NCBI RefSeq assembly: GCF_000284515.1
Contig: NC_017668.1
Coordinates: forward strand, 2,418,001-2,482,000
Reading direction: 5' to 3'
From: Halobacillus halophilus DSM 2266
GTDB taxonomy: Bacteria > Bacillota > Bacilli > Bacillales > Halobacillaceae
DNA: 64,000 bases
The translations under genes were made by a program, and so were the position numbers. Of this stretch, positions 28,833 through 37,923 are shown piece after piece. The notes beneath the pieces were generated by a model, which was not told the origin of the DNA, did not search any database, and was given only the letters and a program-made list of their open reading frames with translations. The stretch's first letter is position 1; each line of letters begins with the position of its first letter.

Positions 28833-29687
28833 TTACTGATTATTGTGAATTCGTTTTGCAGCTTTAATCGTGTTGTGCAGGAGCATCGTAATGGTCATAG
28901 GTCCTACACCTTTAGGGACAGGAGTAATGTAAGAGGCTTTCTGGCGAGCAGATTCAAACTGAACATCCCCCGTCAATTTCCCCTCTACACGGTTTACCCC
29001 CACATCAATTACGACTACACCCTCGCTAATATCTTCGGCTGAAATCAAACCTGGTTTTCCGGCAGCCACAATTAATATATCCGCTTTTCTTGTATGCTCC
29101 TGTAAATTTTTTGTTCGGGAATGGCAATGAGTTACAGTAGCATTCTCGTTCAGCAGAAGTTGTCCTACCGGCTTGCCAACTAAATTACTTCTGCCAATAA
29201 TCACGACGTTCTTACCTTCCAAGCTGATTTCTGCACGCTTAAGCATTACTAAGATACCGTAGGGAGTACAAGGATAAAAGGTCTCTTGTCCTGTCATCAT
29301 CTTCCCAACATTACTAGGATGGAAGCCATCTACATCTTTAGAAGGGTCAATGGCTTCAATAACTTTCTGATCGGCAATCTGGTTAGGAAGAGGCAGTTGA
29401 ACGAGTATTCCATGAACCGTTTCATCCTGGTTAAGACGTTCAATAAGTTCTAGCAATTCTTGTTCAGATGTCGTTTCAGGCAGTTCAATTAGTTCAGAGT
29501 CCAGTCCCACTTTTTCAGAGGCCCTCTGTTTTCCTCTTACATAAGACTTAGATGCCGGGTCCTCGCCAATAATAACTACTACTAATTTTGGATAAATTCC
29601 GTGTTCTTTTAATCCTTTAACTTCTTCTTTCATTTCTTCACGAAGTTCTTCTGCTAATTGTTTTCCATAAATTACTTCAGCTGACAT
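28833..29687 (-). CDS. folD: FolD, methylenetetrahydrofolate dehydrogenase / cyclohydrolase
   Basis: Bifunctional one-carbon enzyme that converts 5,10-methylene-THF to 10-formyl-THF with NADP+. The 284 residues include the catalytic-lysine region SYVRGKQRASEK near 49, VQLPLP near 98, and the cofactor loop GRSNLVGKPVGQLLL near 163. It is in the conserved nusB-folD-xseA order and probably shares the upstream promoter of nusB. Confidence 0.95.
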   Translation of the reverse strand: MSAEVIYGKQLAEELREEMKEEVKGLKEHGIYPKLVVVIIGEDPASKSYVRGKQRASEKVGLDSELIELPETTSEQELLELIERLNQDETVHGILVQLPLPNQIADQKVIEAIDPSKDVDGFHPSNVGKMMTGQETFYPCTPYGILVMLKRAEISLEGKNVVIIGRSNLVGKPVGQLLLNENATVTHCHSRTKNLQEHTRKADILIVAAGKPGLISAEDISEGVVVIDVGVNRVEGKLTGDVQFESARQKASYITPVPKGVGPMTITMLLHNTIKAAKRIHNNQ

Positions 29688-29709
29688 CTCGCATCCCCCT
29701 TGTCTACAT

Positions 29710-30087
29710 TCATATCATTTTAGAAAGTACACCGTTCACAAACTTTCCGGACTCTTCTTCCCCGAAAATTTTTGCTAATTCAACGGCTTCATTGATCGCT
29801 ACTTGTGATGGAACATCTTCATTATACTTAATTTCGTAGGCTGCCATTCTTAAGACCGTCTTTTCTACCTTCGGAAGGCGAGAAAAGGTCCAATTTACCA
29901 GGTTGTCCGAGATCCATTGGTCAATCTCCGACTGATGATTTGCCACACCGTGTACCAAATCATGCATAAAAGCATCGACCACAGGCTCTTCGATAACATG
30001 CTGAATAGCTTCCTCGATATCGATCTCACTATTGTTGACTTGAAAAAGCGCCTGAAAAGCCTTTTCTCGTGCTGCGCGTCGTTTCAT
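29710..30087 (-). CDS. nusB: Transcription antitermination factor NusB
   Basis: RNA-binding helical protein that acts with NusE(S10) in rRNA antitermination. The start is the ATG at 30087 (MKRRAAREKAFQALF), seven bases after AAAGGAG. A frame opening 14 codons earlier runs through the binding site. The 125-residue length is close to B. subtilis NusB (131). A terminator lies upstream, after yqhY, so nusB is probably the first gene of the nusB-folD-xseAB-ispA-OLE-oapA-dxs-tlyA-argR-recN unit. Confidence 0.94.
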   Translation of the reverse strand: MKRRAAREKAFQALFQVNNSEIDIEEAIQHVIEEPVVDAFMHDLVHGVANHQSEIDQWISDNLVNWTFSRLPKVEKTVLRMAAYEIKYNEDVPSQVAINEAVELAKIFGEEESGKFVNGVLSKMI

Positions 30088-30190
30088 GTTCATTCTCCTT
30101 TTAGGTAATATCCGTTTGCATAATAACATTTTAGTACAATAAAAGCTATTCCAATGTGAGGATTAAACAAGCTCAATACAGAAGATGAAA

Positions 30191-30226
30191 AGGCCGGAAA
30201 GGGAAACAGTTCCCCTTTTCCGGCCT
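30191..30226 (-). terminator. Terminator after yqhY
   Basis: A long GC-rich stem (AGGCCGGAAAGGG with its partner) is followed by TTTTC on the minus strand, ending the accB-accC-yqhY unit. Confidence 0.88.
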
Positions 30227-30230
30227 CCTG

Positions 30231-30632
30231 CTAAAATTCTTCACTGACGAGTTCGTCTTCTTTTGCTTCAATTTGTACTCCTACAATATGGACATTTATT
30301 TCATTAATCTCAAGTGCTGTCATATTTTTGAGTGCTTGACGAGTATTGTCCTGTATTTTTTGAGCCGTATCAGGAATTGAAATTCCATAGTCCATCACAA
30401 CAAAGGCATCTATTAGAATCCCATCTTCCGTAAGTTCAACTTTAACACCTTTGCCATGATCTTTTTTCCCTAAACGCTCAACGACACCAGAAGCGAAATT
30501 ACCACGCATGGAAGCTACGCCGGCCACTTCAGAAACAGCTATACCGGCAATTACTTCTATGACTTCAGGAGCAATCTCAATGTTACCAAGTGTCGATCCG
30601 TCCGTCACATTCAACAATTGCTTCTCACTCAT
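30231..30632 (-). CDS. yqhY: YqhY, Asp23/Gls24 family protein
   Basis: A 133-residue Asp23/Gls24 protein starting at ATG 30632, after AAGGGGTGG. Family signatures EVIEVIAGIAVSEVAGVASM and the DAFVVMDYGISIPD stretch are present. In B. subtilis YqhY is linked to acetyl-CoA carboxylase control, and loss of it selects acc mutations. Here it lies 14 bases after accC in the same unit, which agrees with such a role. It has no membrane segment. Confidence 0.9.
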   Translation of the reverse strand: MSEKQLLNVTDGSTLGNIEIAPEVIEVIAGIAVSEVAGVASMRGNFASGVVERLGKKDHGKGVKVELTEDGILIDAFVVMDYGISIPDTAQKIQDNTRQALKNMTALEINEINVHIVGVQIEAKEDELVSEEF

Positions 30633-30646
30633 AATGACCACCCCTT

Positions 30647-32005
30647 TTATTCTTCATCCTTCATTATAGTATATTTCTCAAGAAACATTGTGTTAAAGTC
30701 TCCGCCCACAAAAATTTCATGCTCCATCATACGTTGATGGAATGGAATTGTAGTGTGTACCCCTTCTATAATAAATTCATCAAGCGCACGTTTCATTCTT
30801 TGGATCGCCTCGTCGCGATCTCGCCCGTAAGAAATGAGCTTAGCTACCATTGAATCATAATAAGGAGGGATCATATACCCTGGGTAAGCTGCAGAATCAA
30901 CACGTACGCCAAACCCACCTGGAGGAAGATACATCTCAATACGTCCTGCTGAAGGCATGAAATTCTTGAATGGATCTTCAGCGTTAATGCGGCATTCAAT
31001 CGCCCATCCCTCAAACGTGATTTCTTCCTGGGTAAAGGAAAGCTTTTCATTGTTGGCGATTTGAAGCATCTCTTTGATTAAGTCCACTCCTGTTACCATC
31101 TCTGTTACAGGATGCTCGACTTGTATCCGAGTGTTCATCTCCATGAAATAGAATTCTTGTTCTTCTTTATCAAAAATGAACTCGACAGTCCCCGCTCCTG
31201 AATAATTAACGGCTAGCGCTGCTTTCACTGCAGCATCTCCCATTTGTTCCCGGATGTCTGGTGTAACTGCCGGAGAAGGTGTTTCTTCAATGAGTTTCTG
31301 CAGCCTTCTTTGGATGGTACAGTCACGTTCTCCCAAATGGACGGCGTTGCCATGATTATCAGCTAATACCTGAATTTCTACGTGACGGAAATTCTCAATG
31401 TATTTTTCAATATACACCCCTGGATTACCGAAGGCAGTTTCAGCCTCCTGTTGAGTCATTCGAATACCCGTTTTAAGATCATCTTCGTCACGGGCCACTC
31501 GTATTCCCTTACCACCTCCACCTGCTGTGGCTTTAATAATGACAGGGTAACCAATTTCTTCAGCAATTTTTAAGCCTTCCGCTTCATCCTTAATGATACC
31601 TTCTGAACCGGGCACAATGGGAACACCCGCTTCTCTCATCGTTTCACGTGCGACATCCTTTGTTCCCATTTTCTGAATGGCGTAGGAAGAGGGACCAATG
31701 AACGTAATATTGCATTCTTCACACATTTCCGCGAACTCAGCATTCTCGGATAGAAAACCATACCCAGGGTGGATGGCATCTGTTTCCGAAAGAGTGGCTA
31801 CACTCATGATATTTGTATAATTCAAATAACTATCCTTACTTAATTTTGGCCCTACACAGTAAGCTTCATCAGACAGCTGAACATGAAGAGCTTCTTTATC
31901 TGCCTCCGAATAAACTGCTACAGTCTCAATTCCCATCTCTTTGCAAGCACGAATAATTCGAACAGCTATTTCTCCTCTATTGGCTATTAAAACTTTTTTA
32001 ATCAA
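30647..32005 (-). CDS. accC: Acetyl-CoA carboxylase, biotin carboxylase subunit
   Basis: ATP-grasp enzyme that carboxylates the biotin on AccB with bicarbonate, the first half-reaction of malonyl-CoA synthesis. The 452 residues have a preATP-grasp domain, the Gly-rich lid GGGGKGIRVA near 163, FMEMNTRIQVEHPVTE near 285, and a C-terminal biotin carboxylase domain. It is 14 bases after accB. Length and motifs are standard. Confidence 0.96.
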   Translation of the reverse strand: MIKKVLIANRGEIAVRIIRACKEMGIETVAVYSEADKEALHVQLSDEAYCVGPKLSKDSYLNYTNIMSVATLSETDAIHPGYGFLSENAEFAEMCEECNITFIGPSSYAIQKMGTKDVARETMREAGVPIVPGSEGIIKDEAEGLKIAEEIGYPVIIKATAGGGGKGIRVARDEDDLKTGIRMTQQEAETAFGNPGVYIEKYIENFRHVEIQVLADNHGNAVHLGERDCTIQRRLQKLIEETPSPAVTPDIREQMGDAAVKAALAVNYSGAGTVEFIFDKEEQEFYFMEMNTRIQVEHPVTEMVTGVDLIKEMLQIANNEKLSFTQEEITFEGWAIECRINAEDPFKNFMPSAGRIEMYLPPGGFGVRVDSAAYPGYMIPPYYDSMVAKLISYGRDRDEAIQRMKRALDEFIIEGVHTTIPFHQRMMEHEIFVGGDFNTMFLEKYTIMKDEE

Positions 32006-32019
32006 AATCTCATCCCCCG

Positions 32020-32523
32020 TTACTTAGACTTTACGCGGAATAATGGTTGTCCGTATTCTACAAGTTCACCGTCTTCTGCAAGAATCTCGACGATTTCCCC
32101 GCTGACTTCCGCTTCTATTTCATTGAATAACTTCATCGCTTCTACAATACAAACCACGCTATCCTCTTTCACCTGATCGCCGACCTGAACATAAGCTTCC
32201 TGATCTGGAGAAGGCGATTTATAAAAGGTTCCGACCATAGGGGAAGTAACTTCAGCATCATAATTAGCTTCCTGCTGCTCCTTCTTACCTGCTTCTTCCG
32301 GTTCCGCTTGCTCCTGTACTTCCTGCTTAACCGGCTCACTTTTCTGATCTTGCGATGGGGCTGGTGCTTGAACAGTCTCCTGTACTTTTACAGGCTCCGA
32401 AACAGCCTGACCTTGTTCCTTTTTCATAGAAACTTTGGTTCCATTGGATTCATAGCAGAATTCATCAATGTTTGATTGATCGATAAGTTTAATTAGTTCA
32501 CGTATTTCCTGCACCTTTAACAT
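32020..32523 (-). CDS. accB: Biotin carboxyl carrier protein of acetyl-CoA carboxylase
   Basis: The start is ATG 32523 ([14 protein letters not shown]), eight bases after AAAGGAG. An upstream frame opening at 32604 would add 27 residues through this site and is rejected. The 167-residue protein has a short helical N-terminus, a Gln/Glu/Pro/Ala-rich linker (about 45-90) and a C-terminal biotinyl domain with [10 protein letters not shown], whose Lys carries biotin. It heads accB-accC-yqhY. Confidence 0.95.
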   Translation of the reverse strand: MLKVQEIRELIKLIDQSNIDEFCYESNGTKVSMKKEQGQAVSEPVKVQETVQAPAPSQDQKSEPVKQEVQEQAEPEEAGKKEQQEANYDAEVTSPMVGTFYKSPSPDQEAYVQVGDQVKEDSVVCIVEAMKLFNEIEAEVSGEIVEILAEDGELVEYGQPLFRVKSK

Positions 32524-32707
32524 AGTTGGCACTCCTTTATGTACATAACTTTTTTTATAACTGATATTAATAATTCCTCTTAACATTTTACGACAGAATA
32601 CCACTTGACTGCAACTTCCGGTTTGGAAGCGGTTTATTCTAAACCTGTGTATGAAGGTAAAAACAGGGCATTAGTCCCCTGTCCAATTTAATAAAACATC
32701 AAAAAAA

Positions 32708-32730
32708 CCCCTTACCATTAAGGTTAGGGG
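32708..32730 (-). terminator. Terminator of the spoIIIA operon
   Basis: CCCCTTACC pairs with GGTTAGGGG (one mismatch) around a small loop, followed by TTTTTTT on the minus strand. Confidence 0.85.
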
Positions 32731-32737
32731 CTTCCGG

Positions 32738-33298
32738 TTATTTAGTCGGTTGGAATTGAACTTGCACGCGTTTTTCTCCAAACTCATCTGAAACCATCTG
32801 GATAATTTGATTGGTTTCTGACTTTGATAATTCATCAGCTTTTAATGTGACATGGACGACCTCTTCTTCTGCTCGAACTAAAACATCTTCATATGGAGCA
32901 CTTGCCTGAATAGTGTTTTCTAATATAGACTCTTTAGATTGATTTTCTTTAATCGTTTCCATTCTTTCCAAAGCTTCATTTTTTTCCTGTGTAGTAAAAT
33001 TACTCGAAGCTACGATTTCTGAAAGCTGTTCCTGAAGCTGGTCTCTCTCGTTTTGTTTTTCTAAGCGGATAGCGGCGAATAGCTCCTCTGTTGAAACCTG
33101 TGAAATAACGGATCCGTCAGCAGAAGTTTCCACCCCTTCCGCATTTTCTGCATTGTTTCCATCCTCATTCACTTCTGTCCAACCATCTTCTTGAATAAAG
33201 GCCATCTCTCCATTATCAGGGGACGTCATGTAATAGACACTCAATACAATTAACAGACTTAACATCGTAAGTAACCAAACGGTTTGTTTTTTAACCAA
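32738..33298 (-). CDS. spoIIIAH: SpoIIIAH, stage III sporulation channel protein
   Basis: A 186-residue bitopic membrane protein (B. subtilis about 218) with one N-terminal membrane segment (about 8-26). An acidic Asn/Glu linker follows, and then a YscJ/FliF-like ring-building motif domain at the C-terminus. On the mother-cell side it binds forespore SpoIIQ across the intermembrane space to form the feeding channel. It is the last gene of the operon, followed by the terminator. Confidence 0.93.
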   Translation of the reverse strand: MVKKQTVWLLTMLSLLIVLSVYYMTSPDNGEMAFIQEDGWTEVNEDGNNAENAEGVETSADGSVISQVSTEELFAAIRLEKQNERDQLQEQLSEIVASSNFTTQEKNEALERMETIKENQSKESILENTIQASAPYEDVLVRAEEEVVHVTLKADELSKSETNQIIQMVSDEFGEKRVQVQFQPTK

Positions 33299-33310
33299 GA
33301 TAACCCCTCC

Positions 33311-33934
33311 TTATTGTTTAGGCAAGACAGAAATCCGATGACTGGGTACGTCTAAGACTCTGGATACAGCTTCGACCACCCACCCTTTAACTTGAATTTG
33401 ATCGACCCCCTTAGCGGTGACGAATACACCACTGACCTCTGGTTTGGTCGTTTTTGTTAGTAAAGGAACTTCACGGTCTCCCTGGCGGACCAGGACTAAC
33501 TGCTGTTCCTTTGAATAATCTTCAATCTCTCTTTCCCCTCCATTCTTATCTGTTTCCTTAGTGGTCTGCTTTCCTATAATTAAATTTTTGTCATACACTT
33601 TTTCATGAGTGGCTGATAAATTAATCATAATATCGACTGAGCTTACTCCTTCGATGTTCTCCAGCAGTGGTTTTAATTGTTTCTCATATCCCTTTTCCAA
33701 TTGGTTTATCGAGTCCGTTAATTCAGGTGCATCGCTTGCCTCAGAGGATACTGCGGATTTTTCTGCTGTTTCACCTTGTGAAGGCGGAGCGGGTTCGTTG
33801 CTCTGGAACCAGTTGCTAGAGAGAATGATCAGAACTCCAATTAATCCAAGACCTATAAAATATTTAGGCTTATTAATCTTTTTTCCTTCTTTAGAAGACA
33901 AAGGTTCTAATAATTTACTCCACCATTTATTCAT
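33311..33934 (-). CDS. spoIIIAG: SpoIIIAG, stage III sporulation ring protein
   Basis: A 207-residue protein with a cytoplasmic basic N-terminus, one membrane segment (about 27-43), a variable linker, and a C-terminal ring-building domain (about 80-205). In B. subtilis it forms a large ring in the mother-cell outer forespore membrane as part of the SpoIIIA-SpoIIQ channel. Its start overlaps the end of spoIIIAF by eight bases. Confidence 0.92.
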   Translation of the reverse strand: MNKWWSKLLEPLSSKEGKKINKPKYFIGLGLIGVLIILSSNWFQSNEPAPPSQGETAEKSAVSSEASDAPELTDSINQLEKGYEKQLKPLLENIEGVSSVDIMINLSATHEKVYDKNLIIGKQTTKETDKNGGEREIEDYSKEQQLVLVRQGDREVPLLTKTTKPEVSGVFVTAKGVDQIQVKGWVVEAVSRVLDVPSHRISVLPKQ

Positions 33935-34526
33935 CCTCTTCCTCCCAGCGGATTTCTATTTGTGCTTTGTCTAATTCCAAGTATTGGGAGACCCAGGCTT
34001 GAATACTGTCAACCTGCTTCTCCTCTTTAGGGGCCTGTTTCTCCATGATGGATATAGAAACATTCTCAACAGTCTTACTTTCTTCAAGAGGGGTAAGTGT
34101 TAGGACCAGCTTGTCCAGTGTATCCATTTGATACGGTTCTTGAAGAAAGCTCATTTCCAGATCCACCAGCTGCAATTTCTGCTCTTTGAGCGGATCTTTA
34201 AGCTCAGTTGACAATGATTGGGTAACTTGTTCTAATTTATATGCATCTTGTCCTTGAAGTATTTCTTTTTTCTTTTCTTCAATACTATCGTCCAGTGAAT
34301 CAACTTCCATCTCTTCATTCATCGTGTACTCCGCTTTTTTCAATAGCTGATCAGGGTTTATTTTCAATAGTTGTAATAAAGGCCCTAGAAAAATTAATAG
34401 GAGAAGCACCGATAGAACCAGACGAGCGTATTTCTTCATCAATCCCGATGGAAGAAGCGCATCGGCAACTATAGCTAAAAGCAGAAATAAAACAATTCTA
34501 GTAATCCACTCTATAAAAAGGTTCAT
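33927..34526 (-). CDS. spoIIIAF: SpoIIIAF, stage III sporulation protein
   Basis: A 199-residue protein with two N-terminal membrane segments (about 5-25 and 36-54) and a soluble C-terminal domain, as in B. subtilis SpoIIIAF. That domain is a ring-building-motif relative. It is a component of the SpoIIIA complex needed for sigma-G activity in the forespore. It is followed by spoIIIAG with a short overlap. Confidence 0.92.
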   Translation of the reverse strand: MNLFIEWITRIVLFLLLAIVADALLPSGLMKKYARLVLSVLLLLIFLGPLLQLLKINPDQLLKKAEYTMNEEMEVDSLDDSIEEKKKEILQGQDAYKLEQVTQSLSTELKDPLKEQKLQLVDLEMSFLQEPYQMDTLDKLVLTLTPLEESKTVENVSISIMEKQAPKEEKQVDSIQAWVSQYLELDKAQIEIRWEEEDE

Positions 34527-34537
34527 CCTTCACACCC

Positions 34538-35701
34538 TCATCTAACCATCATGGTTATGTTACTGGCTGCCACCATAATGACGATAACTAGAAAAAACAT
34601 CATGGAAACCATTAACAATGCAGCAAATACATACATGATATGTCTGCTCACTACATCCATAGCTCGTATGATAGGGCCATCTCCTAGCGGCTGCAATAAA
34701 GCGGCAGCCATTTTATAAATGATGGCAATAGCAAATACTTTAAGTGCGGGGAACACGGCAATGCCGAGCAGAATGACTACTCCTGCAATCCCCAGAGTAT
34801 TCTTCAAAACGAGAGAGGCACCTAATATGGTGTCCGTGGCATCCGTAAACAAACGGCCCACGACCGGCACAAAATTTCCTGTTACAAATCTTGCCGTTTT
34901 CATCGTCACGCCATCTTGAACAGCTGTGACCGTCCCTTGAACGGATATAACTCCTAGAAAAATAGTTAAAAATATCCCCATGACTGCTAAGCCTGTTTTC
35001 CTTAGCAGCTCTGCAAGCTGATCAACTTTATAAGTCTCATTGAGCGACCCAACAATCAAAAGCAAAGCAGAAGATGTGAATAAAGGAATTAAAAGGAATT
35101 TAACTAGAAGACCACTGGACTGAACGAGAGCCACTATAATGGGATGAAAAAAAGAAATGGACATTAAATGACTAAATGATGCCATAATCCCCAGCAAAAG
35201 TGGAAGTAGTCCGATCATAAAGCTGCTCATTCTGTCGATTGCCTCTAGCGTGTAATCAATCACCTGCCTAAAACTTTCCAGAGCCAGTGTAAGCAAAACG
35301 AGATAAACAACTAGATAAGCGATTTTACTAATTACTGGATTTTCAAATGAATTCTGAACCGATTGGAGTAAAGTACTGAATAGAGTTAAAAACAATAAAG
35401 AGGCCAGCAATTTACCATTCAGCATCAACTCCTGAAAGAAGAATTGAAGGATCCCTGTGAACCAGTCCGATGTCTTCAGCGATCCCTCGTTTTGTATATA
35501 TTCACGGAAGTTTTTCATATTGAAGGAGGGCATGTAATCTCCATAATCCTGGTCGAGCTCCTCCCAGCTTTTCTCAAGCTCTTCTGTAGAAATATAATCT
35601 AACATGGCAGGAGGTGTATCGGGATTTTGGGAAGCTGAAGAGATCAAGGGAAAACAAACGATGCCTAGGAGTAAACAGACTATGAAAGATAAACGTTTCA
35701 T
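34538..35701 (-). CDS. spoIIIAE: SpoIIIAE, polytopic stage III sporulation protein
   Basis: A 387-residue protein with a signal-like N-terminal segment, an extracytoplasmic stretch (about 25-95), and then about seven or eight membrane segments to the C-terminus. It is the largest membrane component of the SpoIIIA machine. Small-residue-rich stretches such as GTVTAVQDGVTMKTARFVTG are typical. The length is close to the 399 of B. subtilis. Confidence 0.93.
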   Translation of the reverse strand: MKRLSFIVCLLLGIVCFPLISSASQNPDTPPAMLDYISTEELEKSWEELDQDYGDYMPSFNMKNFREYIQNEGSLKTSDWFTGILQFFFQELMLNGKLLASLLFLTLFSTLLQSVQNSFENPVISKIAYLVVYLVLLTLALESFRQVIDYTLEAIDRMSSFMIGLLPLLLGIMASFSHLMSISFFHPIIVALVQSSGLLVKFLLIPLFTSSALLLIVGSLNETYKVDQLAELLRKTGLAVMGIFLTIFLGVISVQGTVTAVQDGVTMKTARFVTGNFVPVVGRLFTDATDTILGASLVLKNTLGIAGVVILLGIAVFPALKVFAIAIIYKMAAALLQPLGDGPIIRAMDVVSRHIMYVFAALLMVSMMFFLVIVIMVAASNITMMVR

Positions 35702-35717
35702 TTCCTACCTCGCTATC

Positions 35718-36116
35718 TTATCCTAAGTATCCAGGAATAAAGTTTAGGATGGTCTCTATTACTGCAGTGACGATAGGAATCGCAAGCATTAATATGAATA
35801 ATTTCCCTGCCAGTTCAACTTTAGAAGCTAATGAATTTAACCCAGCATCCCGGATTAATTGAGCCCCAAATTCTGCAATATAAGCGATTCCTATAATTTT
35901 TAAGATGGTTTTGAAGTAAAAGGGTTCAACCTGAGCTTGTTCAGCCATATAGGATAGAAGCGCAAATATATGTTTGACCTGATCCAGAATGGATAAAAAG
36001 ATAATGATGACGGTAAACAAAAGGAGTAGAAAAGCGGCCGAGGATTTATGCTCTTTTAATAAGATAATTAATAAGGCCGCTACTAGTCCTAAAGATACAA
36101 TTTGTATAATATCCAT
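35718..36116 (-). CDS. spoIIIAD: SpoIIIAD, stage III sporulation membrane protein
   Basis: A 132-residue hydrophobic protein with four predicted membrane segments. SpoIIIAC and SpoIIIAD are small related proteins, SpoIIIAD having about two SpoIIIAC-like hairpins. The IGIAYIAEFGAQLIRDAGLNS region is well conserved in the family. It lies between spoIIIAC and spoIIIAE with normal spacing. Confidence 0.93.
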   Translation of the reverse strand: MDIIQIVSLGLVAALLIILLKEHKSSAAFLLLLFTVIIIFLSILDQVKHIFALLSYMAEQAQVEPFYFKTILKIIGIAYIAEFGAQLIRDAGLNSLASKVELAGKLFILMLAIPIVTAVIETILNFIPGYLG

Positions 36117-36122
36117 AATTTC

Positions 36123-36329
36123 CTACCCTTGGTAAAGAAAAACTGATTTAATTTCTTGAAATAAATCAGCGAGCCGGTACAAAACGATGAACAGGACTAT
36201 GATGAATCCTGTGAGCGTGACCGCCTGCGCAATCTCCTCTTTTCCCATTTGCTTTAGAATACTGTGTATCATCGCAACAATAATCCCTACACCGGCAATT
36301 TGAAAAAGTATCGTGGCATCTTGAAGCAC
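36123..36329 (-). CDS. spoIIIAC: SpoIIIAC, stage III sporulation membrane protein
   Basis: A 68-residue protein with two membrane helices (about 5-25 and 38-58) around a short polar turn with GKEEIAQ. Length matches the family exactly. It begins 16 bases after spoIIIAB and ends six bases before spoIIIAD. Confidence 0.93.
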   Translation of the reverse strand: MLQDATILFQIAGVGIIVAMIHSILKQMGKEEIAQAVTLTGFIIVLFIVLYRLADLFQEIKSVFLYQG

Positions 36330-36345
36330 AATGGCTCTTCCCCCT

Positions 36346-36855
36346 TTAAATAATTAATATAATGACAAGCAGGCCACTTAGAACACCCATTCCACGAGCC
36401 ATCCTCTGGTACTGATCGACTCCATCCAATGCTTCCTGTAATTCTCGATCTAAGTGATGGAGTGCCAATTGGATTTGTTTCTGCTGCTGTTCCAGATCAT
36501 GCTGGCCTAAGGTACGCCCAAACTGAAGTAAAATCTCCCATTCACTTTTCCCCATCGCATTCGAAGACCAATGCTTTTTCAAACGGGATTCCCATAAAGA
36601 AGCAAAATCCGAACAAGGTTCTTGATCCTGGTTAATCTTTTCAAAAAACTGAGAGGTTGGCGGCGGTAAGTGCCTGGCTAAATTCTCACATACTTCCCAT
36701 AAGGAGGACTGTCCGTAAACCATTTCTGCTTCAATCATTTGCAAAGCATTTTTCCACTGCCGGATATGTCCCGGTCTTTGCTTAAACCGGGCTGCGATAT
36801 CAAAGCCGGCTAGTGTTGTTACAGTTAGGATGAGTACGGCCCCAATCCACTCCAT
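36346..36855 (-). CDS. spoIIIAB: SpoIIIAB, GspF-like stage III sporulation protein
   Basis: A 169-residue protein with membrane segments at both ends and a helical cytoplasmic region. That region resembles the GspF/PilC fold of type II secretion systems, as known for SpoIIIAB. The start at 36855 (MEWIGAVLILTVTT) aligns with the family and follows a GGAAGGGAAGG stretch. The gene overlaps the end of spoIIIAA by 56 bases, which implies translational coupling. Confidence 0.92.
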   Translation of the reverse strand: MEWIGAVLILTVTTLAGFDIAARFKQRPGHIRQWKNALQMIEAEMVYGQSSLWEVCENLARHLPPPTSQFFEKINQDQEPCSDFASLWESRLKKHWSSNAMGKSEWEILLQFGRTLGQHDLEQQQKQIQLALHHLDRELQEALDGVDQYQRMARGMGVLSGLLVIILII

Positions 36856-37777
36856 GCAATTCCCTTCCCTTCCAATGAGCTATGGGCAGTCCACACTCGT
36901 CTAAAACGGTGATAGACCCAGCATTATTGGGGCTTAACCGTTCCAGAACAAGATATCGCTCAAACACTCCTTCTTCTATTAATTCTCTAGCTGAGGGCCT
37001 TTTCTGAACGTTTGTTATACTCGTTCCATGAATGCTGCATATTACTTCCACTCCAGTAAAAGTCGCTTCCCTAATCGCATTCGCATCAGCTACCCCGCCA
37101 ATTTCATCGACGATCAATACTTCTGGAGACATGGAACGTATCATCATCATCATACCTTCTGCTTTAGGACAGGCGTCCATAACATCTGTACGTTCTCCTA
37201 CATCTAGTTGGGGGACCCCACGAAGACTTGCGGCTATTTCAGACCGCTCGTCCACAATGGCCACTTTACTTGCTCGATGATCCTGGTGACCTGAACCGAT
37301 TCTCTGAGCCAACTCCCTTAATAAAGTGGTCTTACCTGAATGTGGGGGGCCTATAATCAAAGTACTTGTCCATCTGCCATTCTGATATAAATAAGGGATG
37401 AGCTGATTAATCTGGCCTGTAGTATTCTTGGCCACACGAATATTCATAAAAGCAATATGTTTTAGTGTCTCAACCTGATGGTTTACCGTATTAGCCTTTC
37501 CAGCTAGCCCTACACGGTGACCTCCTTGAATCGTTATAAAGCCCTCTTTTAATTCATCTTTAAATCGGTAGAGGGAAAACTGACTGATCTGATTTAATAC
37601 GTAGGATAAATCAATCGACGTAACAAGTGGCCCTTCTACCACTTCATTTTTCCTAGCATCAAGAACCTCAATTTTCTGATTGATTCGTAAGCGAATTTCT
37701 TGAATTGTCTTCCAATTCACTTTCCTTTTTAAGAGGATTTGGAAGTGATCGGGAAACAACCTGATAATCTCCTCCAT
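36800..37777 (-). CDS. spoIIIAA: SpoIIIAA, ATPase of the SpoIIIA complex
   Basis: A 325-residue secretion-type ATPase. It has Walker A GPPHSGKTTLLRE (about 143-155) and Walker B VLIVDEIGG, with an R-loop-like SMSPE before it. It powers the mother-cell-to-forespore feeding channel. The C-terminus is about 18 residues longer than in B. subtilis and reads into spoIIIAB in another frame. It is the first gene of the operon, behind a sigma-E-like promoter. Confidence 0.94.
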   Translation of the reverse strand: MEEIIRLFPDHFQILLKRKVNWKTIQEIRLRINQKIEVLDARKNEVVEGPLVTSIDLSYVLNQISQFSLYRFKDELKEGFITIQGGHRVGLAGKANTVNHQVETLKHIAFMNIRVAKNTTGQINQLIPYLYQNGRWTSTLIIGPPHSGKTTLLRELAQRIGSGHQDHRASKVAIVDERSEIAASLRGVPQLDVGERTDVMDACPKAEGMMMMIRSMSPEVLIVDEIGGVADANAIREATFTGVEVICSIHGTSITNVQKRPSARELIEEGVFERYLVLERLSPNNAGSITVLDECGLPIAHWKGRELHGVDWGRTHPNCNNTSRL

Positions 37778-37807
37778 CCTGTTCTGCTCCTTTAATTGGT
37801 TTACTTC

Positions 37808-37837
37808 ATATGTATGTTCTATCTCATCTCTTATGAC
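37808..37837 (-). promoter_or_regulatory. Sigma-E-like promoter of the spoIIIA operon
   Basis: On the minus strand GTCATAA (37831-37837) and CATACATAT (37808-37816) are separated by 14 bases. This fits the sigma-E consensus of ATA-type -35 and CATACA-T -10. The spoIIIA operon is under sigma-E in B. subtilis. Confidence 0.65.
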
Positions 37838-37876
37838 AGTTTAAGAGATATAAAATAGATTTTCTCTATTAAAAAA

Positions 37877-37902
37877 AGCTCATCCCAATGAAGGGATGAG
37901 CT
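37877..37902 (-). terminator. Terminator after efp
   Basis: A perfect 10-bp stem (AGCTCATCCC) with a six-base loop is followed by TTTTTTT on the minus strand. Confidence 0.9.
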
Positions 37903-37923
37903 ATAAAAGAGCCTCTCTATTTG

